Notes: generated from the sequence alone by a model not told the origin. A DNA stretch of 64,000 nt from Thermococcus guaymasensis DSM 11113 (GCF_000816105.1 NZ_CP007140.1:434001-498000), one strand, 5' to 3'; positions 9,086-18,879 are shown, counted from the first letter of the stretch. Numbers and translations are program-made.

Positions 9086-9212
9086 TCTCTTTTGTTCTTG
9101 GGTTCTCTTTTACTCGGGCTTCTTTTGGCCTGTTTTAAGATGGGAAACTTCAGTTAGAACAAATTAATCTCTCTAAGAAAGAAAGGAGAAACAGTTACTT
9201 AAGGTAAACGGA

Positions 9213-9225
9213 AAATTTTATAAAG
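9213..9225 (+). promoter_or_regulatory. Promoter of the ABC-transporter operon
   Basis: AAATTTTATAAAG is a TATA-like element in an A+T-rich stretch. Its expected start site, around 9245, lies just upstream of the small reading frame at 9258 and of the four-gene operon that follows. Confidence 0.5.
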
Positions 9226-9257
9226 ATGCATTTCATAACAAATACCGCAAAAACTTC

Positions 9258-9350
9258 ATGGGGACAAACCCCTTGGAGTGGAAGCCTCTCTTTGCAGTCC
9301 TGTTAGGACTGCTGATGGAATTCATTCCGAATCCCGACCTTATAGTGTGA
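9258..9350 (+). CDS. Possible 30-residue membrane peptide leading the ABC operon
   Basis: ATG 9258 opens a 30-codon frame: MGTNPLEWKPLFAVLLGLLM followed by EFIPNPDLIV and TGA. It looks like a single short hydrophobic helix with a Pro/Asn-rich exit, has no Shine-Dalgarno, and starts about 10-15 bases after the predicted transcript start, so it would be nearly leaderless. It ends 17 bases before the next gene. It could be a small membrane protein, a leader peptide, or chance. Confidence 0.35.
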   Translation: MGTNPLEWKPLFAVLLGLLMEFIPNPDLIV

Positions 9351-9367
9351 GAACAGAGGGATGCAAA

Positions 9368-10201
9368 ATGCTGCGGAAAAAATGGTTTGCTGCCATTGCC
9401 CTTTTTGTTTTTACACTTTTGCTTTCTCTTCCCCACATTAGTGCCACTTCAAAAGTTCCGCTAACCTGGGAAGGACGGGTAATGGCACTTGGGGGAAAAC
9501 TTGATTCCTCTCATTACAGCTTCCGCGCAACCAATATGACCATTGAGGACAGGGGAAGTTATTATATAGTCCACGAGAACGTCTCATTTTATGAATGCTT
9601 GATATACAGAAACGGGACGGTTACTGGGAGGTGTCCAGTAAAGGAAAAGGAAGTTACTTTCTTGGTCAAGAAAGACACGAATACCTTCATGCTGGCAAAT
9701 AAACCCGTGTTCTTCTTCCAGTACTGGCCAGAGTTTTCCCTCAATAACTCGGTTTACAGCAGCGGCATCGAGCTTAAACCACTCCCCGTTGAGCTTTACT
9801 TAAAAAACAACAGCCCGGAGAATCGTATAGGATGGGGGGTAACCCTCCAAGGCGGCCCAATAAAAGTCCTCAGGTGTACTGGTTGGAGTTTACCTGAGAG
9901 TCCCACAGGTCTCCCCCGTTGCATAGATGAGGGTTATAAGAATTTTTCAATCGACATGAGCTTTAAGGGTCCATACTTGGTTGATGGGAGTATATACCTC
10001 CCAGCTGATCCATTTGGGATCATCAAAAATCAGAGCGTCATAATTTCGATTAGCGTTGAGGACACTCCCGAAACTAGAGAATTCCTGAGGAATGTCAGAT
10101 CAATCTCTCCACCCTCAAATTCGTCGTGGCGTCTCTACCTCATTGGAGCAGGTGTGATCGGCGGAGTTTTAATTTCCGCACTTAAGTTAAGGAGGAGGTA
10201 A
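9368..10201 (+). CDS. Secreted, membrane-anchored protein of unknown function
   Basis: 277 residues from ATG 9368, preceded by GAGGGATG. The N-terminus LRKKWFAAIALFVFTLLLSL is a signal peptide ending near SAT. The body is about 220 residues of extracellular, beta-rich sequence with many N-x-S/T sites and four Cys. A C-terminal membrane helix (LYLIGAGVIGGVLISALKL) ends in LRRR facing the cytoplasm. No family was recognised. It is the first full-length gene of an operon with a permease (6 bp gap), a second anchored protein and an ABC ATPase, so it is probably an accessory or substrate-binding part of that transporter. Confidence 0.7.
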   Translation: MLRKKWFAAIALFVFTLLLSLPHISATSKVPLTWEGRVMALGGKLDSSHYSFRATNMTIEDRGSYYIVHENVSFYECLIYRNGTVTGRCPVKEKEVTFLVKKDTNTFMLANKPVFFFQYWPEFSLNNSVYSSGIELKPLPVELYLKNNSPENRIGWGVTLQGGPIKVLRCTGWSLPESPTGLPRCIDEGYKNFSIDMSFKGPYLVDGSIYLPADPFGIIKNQSVIISISVEDTPETREFLRNVRSISPPSNSSWRLYLIGAGVIGGVLISALKLRRR

Positions 10202-10207
10202 ACCGCC

Positions 10208-10996
10208 ATGGAATCACTTAAGATCATTGGAGAAGAAATCAAATCGAACCTGCAATTGATACTCGTCCTGTTAGCATCCCCGATCGTTGTTCAATATATA
10301 CTCTGGAAGTATCTCCCAGAGATTAAGGGTGTTAGTGCCGGGAGTGAAATATCCTCAGCATTGCGGAGCACAATGAAGGACTATCTCATTAATGCCACTT
10401 CAAACACTGAATTCTTTGCCAAAGTCGCATCAGCCCAGCTCTCTTCCCTCTTTGAGACAGTCTCAAAAGTGCATTTGGTAGTTTTCTTGATTGGAGGACT
10501 TCTGGCAGCATTTCTTATCACAGAACCTATATACCGAGGCAATATAATTAACGATATAGCCATCATGGGGAAAAGAAAAACTTTACTCAGCAGATTTCTT
10601 TTCATGATAACTTATGGTCTCTTTCTCATTCTGTCAACAGGAGTAGCATTATGGGACGTCTCAAAACTCGTTGGTCTTTCGTTAGAGTCAAGATTCCTTT
10701 TCTCGATGTTGTTGATGTCCTTTGTATCATTCATAGCCGGTTCCCTGCTCGTAACTTTCCTGTCTACCATATCAAGAGAGCCTGTAATCCCATTGGCAGT
10801 GCTCTTTATAGCGGGCTTCCTCTCCACGGTAACACCCAACCTTAATAGCCTAATACTGCCGTTTGAAGAGCTCACGTACTTCCTCTGGAACCCAAAGCTT
10901 ACAAATCTCACAGCTTACGTGTATGGAGGTGCAATTCTCTATATTTCACTTGCCATTGCCTCCATAAAATCGTTTGAAGGGGGTGATTTTTATTAA
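10208..10996 (+). CDS. ABC-type transporter permease (ABC-2-like)
   Basis: A 262-residue protein with about six membrane segments and a large extracytoplasmic loop after the first helix, the usual layout of ABC-2 export permeases. ITEPIYRGNIINDIAIMGKR resembles the cytoplasmic coupling region of that family. The ATPase at 11407 is the obvious partner. It overlaps the next gene, and GGGGGTGAT near its end serves as that gene's ribosome site. Confidence 0.7.
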   Translation: MESLKIIGEEIKSNLQLILVLLASPIVVQYILWKYLPEIKGVSAGSEISSALRSTMKDYLINATSNTEFFAKVASAQLSSLFETVSKVHLVVFLIGGLLAAFLITEPIYRGNIINDIAIMGKRKTLLSRFLFMITYGLFLILSTGVALWDVSKLVGLSLESRFLFSMLLMSFVSFIAGSLLVTFLSTISREPVIPLAVLFIAGFLSTVTPNLNSLILPFEELTYFLWNPKLTNLTAYVYGGAILYISLAIASIKSFEGGDFY

Positions 10997-11435
10997 CATC
11001 AAAATTTTTCACATCTTCCTCCTAGCCGGCCTAATCTCGGGAATATTTTTCGCCGTGAACTACTACCAAACAGTCAATCCGGTAGTGGTGGAATTCAAGC
11101 TTCAGCTCTTCATACCGCCCGGAATGGAAAACGCCTATAGCAAGCTTGGCACTGCCCAAGTTGCCCAGGAAGAACTCGTTCTTCCGGCAGCGGGGGCCTA
11201 TGATGTCGTCCTGATCGGAAACTGCACCCTCTATGTACAAACAGACGACAAGTTGCTGGAGAACCCCCGCACTCTGACCGTTACTAACAGGGGGATTCGG
11301 ATAATCATCCTGAACCAGACAACCGATGTCACCGTAAAGTTCATTCCGCAACGGAGGATAAATGAAATTCCGGCACTTCTCCTCATCTTGGGGGGCGTGG
11401 TAGGATATGCTGTTAGAGTGTTCAAATTTGAGTAA
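10983..11435 (+). CDS. Small membrane-anchored extracytoplasmic protein
   Basis: About 150 residues: an N-terminal hydrophobic helix (IFHIFLLAGLISGIFFAV), a beta-rich outer domain of about 100 residues, and a C-terminal membrane helix (ALLLILGGVVGYAVRVF). The start is uncertain. GTG 10983 is used, but GGGGGTGAT is better placed for a non-standard ATT at 10992, which would give a five-base overlap with the permease. The 3' end overlaps the ATPase gene by 29 bases. Its function is unknown; context makes it a subunit of the ABC system. Confidence 0.6.
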   Translation: MIFINIKIFHIFLLAGLISGIFFAVNYYQTVNPVVVEFKLQLFIPPGMENAYSKLGTAQVAQEELVLPAAGAYDVVLIGNCTLYVQTDDKLLENPRTLTVTNRGIRIIILNQTTDVTVKFIPQRRINEIPALLLILGGVVGYAVRVFKFE

Positions 11436-12201
11436 GGCTTACGGAAACATAAAAGCCCTAAAAAGGGTTACCTTTTCACTATCAGAGGGCCTTTCCTTAA
11501 TCCTCGGGCCAAACGGAAGCGGAAAGACAACTCTAATCAAGATACTCGCAGGCCTCATTAAACCAGACGAAGGAGAGATTAAAGTACTTGGCAAAAATTA
11601 TCTTAGTGTCCCAAAGAGAGACATCGGATTTGCATTTGAACGTACAGTATCCCCTCCCCGCATCAAAGTTGAGAGCTATCTAAGAGCAGTCGCAGACCAC
11701 AGGGGGGTTGATAACGTAGATGAGCTCCTTGACCTTTTTGGGTTAAGAGAGTACAAGTCAAAGAGGTTCAAAGAGCTTTCCCAAGGTTACAAGCGAAGGT
11801 TCCTAGTTGCGGCAGCTTTTGCCGGAAGACCAAAGGTTGTGTTCCTCGATGAACCCTTCAGCAACCTAGACATACTCTCAAAGGTGGAACTTGCAAGGGC
11901 TTTCCAGGAAATAAAACGGGACATCAACATCGTTATAGTTTCTCACATAATATCTGGCCTTAAAGACTTAGACTCCGTGGTTTTACTTCACAATGGGGAG
12001 GTCGTTCTAAACAAAATTGGTGGTGAAGTCAATACCCTAAAAGGATTCAGAGCTATATTCGACGGAGGCACTATCGTAGAGAATGACGTTGAGAAAGTCA
12101 TGGAACTCATTAGAGCGGGCAAGAACCTTATCAACATTGAACCCATAACCCCAGAAGACATAATATACGAGACATTAAAGAAGACAAATGAAAAGAAGTG
12201 A
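11407..12201 (+). CDS. ABC transporter ATP-binding protein
   Basis: A 264-residue nucleotide-binding subunit. Walker A GPNGSGKT is at 34-41, the signature variant is LSQGY (canonical LSGGQ altered), Walker B is VVFLDEPFSNLD, and the H-loop is VIVSHI. Presumably it energises the permease at 10208. ATG 11407 follows GGTAGGAT. The stop at 12201 directly abuts the stop of leuS on the other strand with no bases between, so any terminator must lie inside coding sequence. Confidence 0.9.
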   Translation: MLLECSNLSKAYGNIKALKRVTFSLSEGLSLILGPNGSGKTTLIKILAGLIKPDEGEIKVLGKNYLSVPKRDIGFAFERTVSPPRIKVESYLRAVADHRGVDNVDELLDLFGLREYKSKRFKELSQGYKRRFLVAAAFAGRPKVVFLDEPFSNLDILSKVELARAFQEIKRDINIVIVSHIISGLKDLDSVVLLHNGEVVLNKIGGEVNTLKGFRAIFDGGTIVENDVEKVMELIRAGKNLINIEPITPEDIIYETLKKTNEKK

Positions 12202-15105
12202 TTACTCCACATAAACCGCCGGCTTCAGCGGCATTGCCTGCTTCTTCTTTCCTCCCCTGTCCTCCTCGGGGTTGATGATGACCTCAACGCCCAGCTCCTT
12301 CTCTATGAAGTCCTTAGCTTCCCTGAGTGCCTTCTCCTCGTCTATGCACTTCACTTCGAAGGCCCTTTCCTTGATGAGCCTCTGGATGAGCTTGCTGACC
12401 TCCTTGCCGTGCTTCCTCATCTCCGGGTCCTTCATGAGCTCTGCCATAGCTGACTTGAAGTCCCTCTTCTCAGCGACGACCTCAACGACCCTCCACTTCC
12501 ACTCCGGCGCGGTGTAGATGTAGACCCTCTTGGCGTCCTCTATCTTCGCCACGCGGATGATCTCCTTGATGTCCTCGAGGATGGACTTAACGAACTCCTC
12601 CTCCGCCTCAACGGTTTCGTTCCACCACTCCTCGACCGGTTCTGGCCAGGGGGCGAGGCTCACGAAGCCCTCTCCGCCGAGCTTCTCCCAGAGTTCCTCG
12701 CTGATGTGTGGCGTGAAGGGCGCCATCAGCCTGACCCAGACATCGGCGAGCTTTCTGAGAACGAAGCGCTTTGCCTCGTCGTCCCTTCCCTCGGTTCTGC
12801 GCATGTACCAGCGCAGGTCGTTGAGAACCGTATAGAACGCCCACTGGACGGCAGTCCTCGTCCTGAACTCCTCAAGGGCCTTGGTGGTTCCCTCGATGGC
12901 CTTGTTAAGGCGGTGGAGCATCCACCTGTCGATGTCCTTGAGCTCGACACCCTCTTTGGCTTCATAGCTTGAGAACTCACTCACCAGCTCGTAGAAGCGC
13001 TCGACCTGCCTGCGGAGCTTTCCTACTTCTTTCCTGCGCCAGTCGAAGTCGCTGTCGTGCTCGGCAAGGCTCATTATGTAGAGCCTCACCACATCGGCAC
13101 CGTTCTCCTCGATTGCATCTATGAAGTTCAGCACGTTGCCCTTGCTCTTGCTCATCTTCTGGCCTTCGAGGGTTCCGAAGCCGTTCACCGCGATGCCCTT
13201 CGGCCAGTGCTCCCTCCTGAATATCGCCACGTGGTTGAAGATGAAGAACGTCAGGTGGTTCGGGATGAGGTCTTTCGCCGAGCAGCGCCAGTCGAGCGGG
13301 TACCAGTACTCGAACTCCTCCTTCATCTCGTGGATTATCTCGGCCGGGATTCCGGTCTTCTCGGCAAGCTCTTTCTCCTTCTCCTCGCTGAAGTCCTCCA
13401 GGAACAGGTAGTCGAAGAACTCCCTCGTGAGCTTCTCGGGGTCGAGCCTGCCCTCTTCCCTCAGCCTGTTCATGTGCCTGCTTATCGTGTAGTATGCCAT
13501 GTAGATAGTCGAGTCGCTTAGGCTCTCGATTACCCACTCTGGGTCCCACGGGAGCGGGGTTCCAAGGCCGACCTTCCTAGCGCAGGCCTTCTTGTCAAGC
13601 CAGTCTATCACCGCCTCGAACTGGGCGCGCCTGCTCTCCGGGTAGATCCTCATGTTCGCCAGCGCTTCCCTCGCCTTCTCCTTCCACTCGGGATTTCCGT
13701 AGTCGATGAACCACTGGTCGTGGATTATCTTGATGACGGCCTGGTTGCCGAAGCGCGAGATGACGGGCTTGTCCGCGAACTCGTACATTATCTCCGCTAT
13801 TCCCTTCTCCTGGAGCTCCTTTGCGATGAGCTCTTTGACCTCCTGGACGGGCTTGCCCGCGTAGGGCTCAACCTTAAAGATTCCCTTGTGGTACTCGGCC
13901 TTGTAGATGTTCTTTGTGGCCTCTTCGAGCTTCTCCTTGTCCTTCTGGCTCTTCACGCCGAGTTTCTCAGCCTCCTCAACCGCAGGGAAGTCGCCATAGC
14001 CTTCCAGCTTGATCAGCGAGATGTAGCTTATCTCCTCAAGGACGCGCGGGTCTATGTCAAACTTCAGGAGAAGCTCCGTCTCCTTCTTCAGGTCTTCGAG
14101 GGCGATGTGGTCGAAGGGAGCGTGAGCAGGAACGCTCATAACCACGCCGGTTGCGTTGTCCGGGTCAACGAACTCTGCCGGCAGGATGATGACCTCGTCG
14201 CCGGTGACGGGGTTCCTCACGTATTTGCCTATCAGCTTCTCGCCCTTGAACTCCTCTATGACCTCAATCTCCCTGTCCTGGAAGGAGAGCTTGTAAGCGG
14301 CCTCCTTGCTGATTATCCACGTCTCAACTTTATCGCCGCGCTTGACCTTCGCCTTGACGTAAGTGGCGTTTGGATTCAGCCACATGTTGGTGACGCCGTA
14401 GACTGTCTCGGGCCTCAGTGTCGCCGCGGGCAGGTATATCTTCTCCCCATTCTCTTCCAAGATGAACTTGATGATGACATACTCAAGAATCTGGACATCT
14501 TCACCTTCCATTATGTCGTGGTCGCCGAGGGGAGTTCCAACAACGGGGTCCCACCTGACCCTGTGAGCACCTTTAACGACCAGTCCCATGTCCTTGAGCG
14601 TCCAGAACTGCCACTCTATGAACTTGCTGAAGGGCGGGAAGAGGCTCGTCGTGTGGAACTCGCGCGTCCAGTCCACGCTAAAGCCTGCCCTTATAAAGGT
14701 CTCCTTCGCGGCCTTCATGAAGTACTTGACGATTTCCTTCGGGTCTTCGAACTTCCAGAGTATCTCCTCCGGAACCTTGTAGACGTCGCGGTAGATGTGT
14801 ATGGTCTTGGGGTCGCGGTTCTTTATCCTCTCGGCGATTCCGACTATTGGAGCCCCCGTGATGTGCCAGGCCATCGGGAACAGCACGTTGTAGCCCTGCA
14901 TCCTCTTGAAGCGCGCTATCACGTCGGGAATCGTGTAGGTTCTCGCGTGGCCGACGTGGAGGTGTCCCGAAAGGTACGGGAAGGCGACGGTGATGTAGAA
15001 CTTCTTTTCCTTGGGCTTGGCTTTTCTGTCGGGCTCAAAGACCTTCTCCTCAAGCCAGCGCTTCTGCCACTTTTCCTCAATGGCCTTGAAGTTAAGCTCA
15101 GCCAT
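12202..15105 (-). CDS. leuS: Leucyl-tRNA synthetase
   Basis: A 967-residue class I synthetase of the archaeal/eukaryal type that charges tRNA-Leu. The HIGH-type motif HLHVGHART follows FPYLSG, a large CP1 editing domain follows, and KMSKS appears in [10 protein letters not shown]. The C-terminus has the archaeal extension. ATG 15105 ([10 protein letters not shown]) is preferred because AGGAGGT lies six bases upstream; ATG 15111 would abut it. Two tRNA-Leu genes occur elsewhere in the window. Confidence 0.97.
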   Translation of the reverse strand: MAELNFKAIEEKWQKRWLEEKVFEPDRKAKPKEKKFYITVAFPYLSGHLHVGHARTYTIPDVIARFKRMQGYNVLFPMAWHITGAPIVGIAERIKNRDPKTIHIYRDVYKVPEEILWKFEDPKEIVKYFMKAAKETFIRAGFSVDWTREFHTTSLFPPFSKFIEWQFWTLKDMGLVVKGAHRVRWDPVVGTPLGDHDIMEGEDVQILEYVIIKFILEENGEKIYLPAATLRPETVYGVTNMWLNPNATYVKAKVKRGDKVETWIISKEAAYKLSFQDREIEVIEEFKGEKLIGKYVRNPVTGDEVIILPAEFVDPDNATGVVMSVPAHAPFDHIALEDLKKETELLLKFDIDPRVLEEISYISLIKLEGYGDFPAVEEAEKLGVKSQKDKEKLEEATKNIYKAEYHKGIFKVEPYAGKPVQEVKELIAKELQEKGIAEIMYEFADKPVISRFGNQAVIKIIHDQWFIDYGNPEWKEKAREALANMRIYPESRRAQFEAVIDWLDKKACARKVGLGTPLPWDPEWVIESLSDSTIYMAYYTISRHMNRLREEGRLDPEKLTREFFDYLFLEDFSEEKEKELAEKTGIPAEIIHEMKEEFEYWYPLDWRCSAKDLIPNHLTFFIFNHVAIFRREHWPKGIAVNGFGTLEGQKMSKSKGNVLNFIDAIEENGADVVRLYIMSLAEHDSDFDWRRKEVGKLRRQVERFYELVSEFSSYEAKEGVELKDIDRWMLHRLNKAIEGTTKALEEFRTRTAVQWAFYTVLNDLRWYMRRTEGRDDEAKRFVLRKLADVWVRLMAPFTPHISEELWEKLGGEGFVSLAPWPEPVEEWWNETVEAEEEFVKSILEDIKEIIRVAKIEDAKRVYIYTAPEWKWRVVEVVAEKRDFKSAMAELMKDPEMRKHGKEVSKLIQRLIKERAFEVKCIDEEKALREAKDFIEKELGVEVIINPEEDRGGKKKQAMPLKPAVYVE

Positions 15106-15257
15106 GGCCATACCTCCTCAGAATTTTTTCAAAAGAGCGTGAGCGATACTCCAGAATAGGGGAGTCTTTCAGGAAATCAGGCGCTTTGCAACCAGCGGTG
15201 GAGAAGACACTCCCCCCTCATTGGCATCGGTGCGAGTAGGGTTTTTGATATTTAAAT
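15106..15257 (-). promoter_or_regulatory. leuS promoter and long structured leader
   Basis: On the minus strand a TATA box (ATTTAAATA, 15249-15257) predicts a transcript start near 15226, leaving an unusually long leader of about 120 bases. Within it GGGGAGTGTCTT (15204-15215) can pair with AAGACTCCCC (15159-15168). The ACTCC part of the latter can instead pair with GGAGT at 15148-15152. The two helices exclude each other and the second lies nearer the ribosome site. Confidence 0.4.
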
Positions 15258-15356
15258 CTTTTGGAATCCTAGCTGGGCGGAGCGGGCCTGCATCGGGGCA
15301 CGTTGAGGTAAAGTATAAAGAAGAAGCAGAAGAAATCCAAAAACAGAGGCCCAAGC

Positions 15357-15508
15357 CTAAAAGGTGGGCTCTTCCCAGGAGTTCAGCTTCAACCTCTTCT
15401 CCCGCGCGACTGTGCCGTAGAAGCGGGCGCTCTCCCTGGGGATTCTCCGGAAGTTCGCCCCTACTTCCACCAGCCCGAACTTCGGCTCGAACCCGCTGTT
15501 CTCTGGTT
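15357..15508 (-). pseudogene. C-terminal remnant of a GH1 beta-glycosidase
   Basis: About 49 codons ending in TAG at 15357 read FGLVEVGANFRRIPRESARF followed by YGTVAREKRL. This matches the universal C-terminal end of family 1 beta-glycosidases (pattern FGLVxVDxxxxxRxPKxSAxxYxxIxxxx). The rest of a roughly 450-residue enzyme is absent, so only the tail survives. It abuts the remnant of a debranching enzyme, indicating that one deletion event fused the leftovers of a sugar-degradation locus. Confidence 0.6.
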
Positions 15509-16032
15509 TCACCTTTCTTCCACCTCCAGAACCCTCAGCATCGCGAGCGCACCGGCGGCGCTCCACGCCTGCAGGCAGTTTGCGTACGGAACCGGCAAAA
15601 AGCTCGGGTATCTTTCCGCTCTTCTCCTCTATCTTCAGCCGCCGCACCCTGCCGTCGGCCCCCTTCCAGACTAGGGTGTTGCCCTCCCGGAGCGGGTGCC
15701 TCTCGACTCTCCCCCAGTCAGCTTCAAGGATGTCCTCAAAAGGCGTGGAGTAGCTGAACGCTACGTCCAGTTCAACCGGGGAATGGGTGGGGTTGAAGAC
15801 GAGCACCCTGTCATGGTAGCCGTTTCCGGTTGTTATTCTCCTGATGACGTAGCACTTTCCGGCCCGGTAAACTGCAGTTATGCCCTCCTCTCCCGACACT
15901 TCAAGGAGCTTTGTCCCCTCAATGGAAACCCCCAACGCCTCGCAGAAAAATTGTATCGTAGGCTATGTAGTCCGCTTTCCCCAAAATTTCGTTTAGAATC
16001 GCGATTTCGTGGCCGTAAGAAGCCGTGAGCAC
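15509..16032 (-). pseudogene. Amylo-alpha-1,6-glucosidase (glycogen debranching-like) gene, broken
   Basis: The pieces read in order from GTG 16032. Frame 1 gives LTASYGHEIAILNEILGKAD and YIAYDTIF. A T5 run near 15942 then shifts the frame into CEALGVSIEGTKLLEVSGEE and about 100 residues typical of the N-terminal domain of archaeal debranching enzymes. Near 15595 the frame changes again to FLPVPYANCLQAWSAAGALA and ends LEVEER with TGA at 15509, a typical debranching-enzyme C-terminus. The central catalytic domain (several hundred residues) is missing. So there are two frameshifts and a large internal deletion. A TATA-like TTTTATACT at about 16066 survives. Confidence 0.65.
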
Positions 16033-16213
16033 GCCGTTTCACTCTGAGTGCGTATTTTGGGGAGTATAAAAGGTTTTTCAATGACTCAGTTGTCAAGTGG
16101 ATGTTAAAACGTCACGTCCATCCTATTTGTCCGGTGAGAAATAGCGCGAAAAACGCTGAGCAGTCTCAAAACATTTTTCTTAATTCCTCCATAACAGCAG
16201 GGTGGTGATACCT

Positions 16214-17782
16214 GTGGCTAAAGCCTTCATAAACGGCAACGTTTACGTCTCGTTCAGGCCTCCCATCAAAGTTGAGGCATTTCTCGTCGTCAACGGTCGC
16301 GTTACTAAGACCGGATCCACCGGGGAAGTCCTCAAGGCAGCTAAGCCGCTGGGGGCGGAAGTTGTTGACCTTGGGGGAAAGACCGTCCTTCCGGGGTTCA
16401 TAGACGCCCATATGCACCTCGACGAGCTTGGGGAATACCTCGGCATGCTGGACCTCCGGGGAGTTAGGAGCATCGAAGAGCTGAAGGAGAAGCTTAGGAA
16501 GTTCGCCGAGGAGAAAGAGGGATGGATTCGTGGCCACGGCTGGGATCAGGAGCTATTCGAAGAAAAGCGCTGGCCCACGAGGCACGACCTTGACGAGGTC
16601 GTTAGCGACAGACCAGTGCTTCTCTCAAGGGTGTGCCTTCACGCCGCCGTCCTGAACACGAAAGCGCTGGAAGAGACCGGTCTTATTGATTGGGACTCGG
16701 AGGACGTATTGCGGGATGAAAACGGCGAGCCAACTGGAATAGTCAAAGAGGAGGCCTTCACACACGCCGTTCAGAAGTTCAATGAGATGATTTCCGAGGA
16801 AGAGTACGCAAAGAGCATCCTCAGGGCAGCTGAATACGTGCTCTCGAAAGGTGTGACTGGAGTCGGTTTTGTCAGCGTGGGTGAGAGAGCTTTAAGGGCC
16901 CTGAGCAGGCTCGACGCCGAGGGGAAGCTCAAGATTAGAGTGAAAGCGTACCTAAACCCCGGCGAGAACCTTGAAGTTCTCAACTCTCTCAAAAGGTTAG
17001 GTGTAAGGAACGGCTTCGGAGGAAAAAAGCTGAAAATCGGCGGGATAAAGGTTCTCGCCGACGGCTCCCTTGGCGCCAGGACCGCCTGGCTCTCAAGTCC
17101 ATACAGTGATGCAGAGACGAGGGGTCATCCAAACGTCACAAAGGAGTGGCTTGAACTCGTGGCGAGAGAGGCCCACGAGGCAGAGCTTCAAATGGCAGTT
17201 CATGCTATAGGTGACGCAACGCTTGACATGGTGCTCGATGTTTACGAGTCCCTGAAGGATGTTGAAAAGGCAGGACACCGGATAGAGCACGCCTCCCTCA
17301 TGAGACCAGACCAGATAGAGAGGGCCAAACGGCTTGGGGTTAGACTCGCAATCCAGCCGCACTTTGTAATAACTGATTGGTGGGTCGTTGAAAGGGTTGG
17401 AGCAGAGCGCGCAAAGTGGGCGTACCCCTTCAGGAGCATCGCGAAAGCTGGAATACCCTTTGGCCTGAGCACGGACTCGCCGGTGGAGCCCCTCGACCCC
17501 TGGGAAACTGTCTATGCTGCTGTAACCCGCGGAAAGTATGAAAACCTCCCTCTCGCGGTGCTGACTGGAGACGAGGCACTGACGCTTGAAGAGGCTCTCC
17601 ACGCGTACACAGCGGGATCTGCAGAGGTTCTTATGGAGAACGACCTGGGCAGCCTTGAGGAAGGCAAGCTGGCGGACTTCATCGTGGTGAGCGAAGACCC
17701 CTTTGAGGTTAATGAAAGGAAGCTAAGGGAAATAAGGGTACTGGAAACGTACCTGGGAGGGGAGAGAGTTTTCAAAGCCTGA
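16214..17782 (+). CDS. YtcJ-like metal-dependent amidohydrolase
   Basis: A 522-residue member of the amidohydrolase superfamily (amidohydrolase 3 / YtcJ branch). It has the N-terminal composite domain, metal ligands in GFIDAHMHLDELG, the catalytic Lys-region strand KIGGIKVLADGSLGARTAWL, later H in VHAIGDAT and RIEHASLM, and the final Asp in STDSPVEPLDPW. The substrate is unknown. GTG 16214 is preceded by GGTGGTGATACCT. It converges on pepQ with an 11-base overlap of 3' ends. Confidence 0.88.
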   Translation: MAKAFINGNVYVSFRPPIKVEAFLVVNGRVTKTGSTGEVLKAAKPLGAEVVDLGGKTVLPGFIDAHMHLDELGEYLGMLDLRGVRSIEELKEKLRKFAEEKEGWIRGHGWDQELFEEKRWPTRHDLDEVVSDRPVLLSRVCLHAAVLNTKALEETGLIDWDSEDVLRDENGEPTGIVKEEAFTHAVQKFNEMISEEEYAKSILRAAEYVLSKGVTGVGFVSVGERALRALSRLDAEGKLKIRVKAYLNPGENLEVLNSLKRLGVRNGFGGKKLKIGGIKVLADGSLGARTAWLSSPYSDAETRGHPNVTKEWLELVAREAHEAELQMAVHAIGDATLDMVLDVYESLKDVEKAGHRIEHASLMRPDQIERAKRLGVRLAIQPHFVITDWWVVERVGAERAKWAYPFRSIAKAGIPFGLSTDSPVEPLDPWETVYAAVTRGKYENLPLAVLTGDEALTLEEALHAYTAGSAEVLMENDLGSLEEGKLADFIVVSEDPFEVNERKLREIRVLETYLGGERVFKA

Positions 17783-18848
17783 TCAGCTCCCTCTCGGCCC
17801 TGGTTAGCCTCTTTCCCCTACCGTCCTGAACGACGACGTCGTCCTCTATCCTGACACCGCCGAGGCCGGGGATGTAGATGCCGGGCTCGATAGTGAACGT
17901 CATACCGTTTTCGAGGACTGTCTCACTGTCGGGACCAATGTAGGGCTCCTCATGGACGTCCAGCCCGAGTCCATGCCCGGTTCTGTGGGTGAAGTACTCG
18001 CCGTAGCCTGCTTTTGCTATTGTTTCCCTTGCGGCCCTGTCAACTTCCCTGGCAGGGATACCCTCCCGGACGGCCCGGTATGCGTTTTCCTGCGCCTCCT
18101 TGACTACTTCGTAGATTTCCAGGAGCTTTTCGCTCGGCTGTCCAATGGCTATTGTCCTGGTGATGTCCGAGCAGTAGCCGTTCCACTTTGCCCCATAATC
18201 GAGTATAACCAGGTCGCCCTTCCTGAGCCTCCTATCCCCAGGAGCATGGTGAGGATTTGCGGCGTTCTCACCACTGGCCACTATAGGTTCGAATGAAATG
18301 CCATCGCTAAGCTCCCTCACCGCCAGTTCTATCTTCAGTGCCAGATCCCTCTCGCGCATGCCGAGCAAGTCCCAGCCGAGGATCTCCTCAAAAACGCGGT
18401 CAACTGCTTTGGCCGCGTGCTTCATGGCCTCGATTTCGTGCCTGTCCTTCCTCATGCGGAGCTCCCTGGTAACAAGGTCCAATGGGTAGAGTTCAAAGCG
18501 ACCGTTCCCCAGCTTGAGGATATTTATCAGCCAGTCGGCCCTCATCGTGTTCTCAATGAGCAACCTGCCCTCGGAAAGTTTCAGCTCCCCCAGTATCCAC
18601 GAAAGCCGGTGATAAGGATTCTCGCCGTCGCGCCAGAATGTAGCGGGAAAGTTCTCGATGACGTTCTCGTAGAGGCTTGGCGCCAGGAGCATGTACTCGC
18701 CCTCGGCATTCACAACCAGAACGGTGAGCCTCTCTCCAGCTTCGTGGATGTGAAGACCTGTAAGGTAGTACAGATTTGCTCCGGGGCTTACTATCGCCCC
18801 CTCGAATCCAGCTTTTGCCATTTCCGATATAAATTTTTCAAGCCTCAA
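17772..18848 (-). CDS. pepQ: Xaa-Pro dipeptidase/aminopeptidase (M24 family)
   Basis: A 358-residue pita-bread metallopeptidase. The five metal ligands of the family are visible: D in LVILDYGAKWNGY, D in CSDITRT, H in RTGHGLGLDVHEEP, E in FTIEPGIYIP, and E in VRIEDDVVV. It cleaves X-Pro bonds in the cytosol using Co/Mn. TTG 18848 (MRLEKFISEM) is favoured because AGGTGAT sits exactly three bases upstream, the same spacing as in idsA; ATG 18854 is an alternative. It lies 31 bases downstream of the PAP2 gene on the same strand. Confidence 0.92.
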   Translation of the reverse strand: MRLEKFISEMAKAGFEGAIVSPGANLYYLTGLHIHEAGERLTVLVVNAEGEYMLLAPSLYENVIENFPATFWRDGENPYHRLSWILGELKLSEGRLLIENTMRADWLINILKLGNGRFELYPLDLVTRELRMRKDRHEIEAMKHAAKAVDRVFEEILGWDLLGMRERDLALKIELAVRELSDGISFEPIVASGENAANPHHAPGDRRLRKGDLVILDYGAKWNGYCSDITRTIAIGQPSEKLLEIYEVVKEAQENAYRAVREGIPAREVDRAARETIAKAGYGEYFTHRTGHGLGLDVHEEPYIGPDSETVLENGMTFTIEPGIYIPGLGGVRIEDDVVVQDGRGKRLTRAERELIRL

Positions 18849-18879
18849 AGCCATCACCTGAGGCCCTTCTCACTGAGGA

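Noticed and set aside
13720-15159. 479-codon plus-strand frame inside leuS
   Set aside because: Long but complementary to a perfect LeuRS; Leu/Val/Arg-rich shadow of a G+C-rich gene.
15357-15935. 192-codon frame read as one intact protein
   Set aside because: Its two ends belong to different glycosidase families and a better C-terminus lies in another phase, so it is a fusion of remnants.
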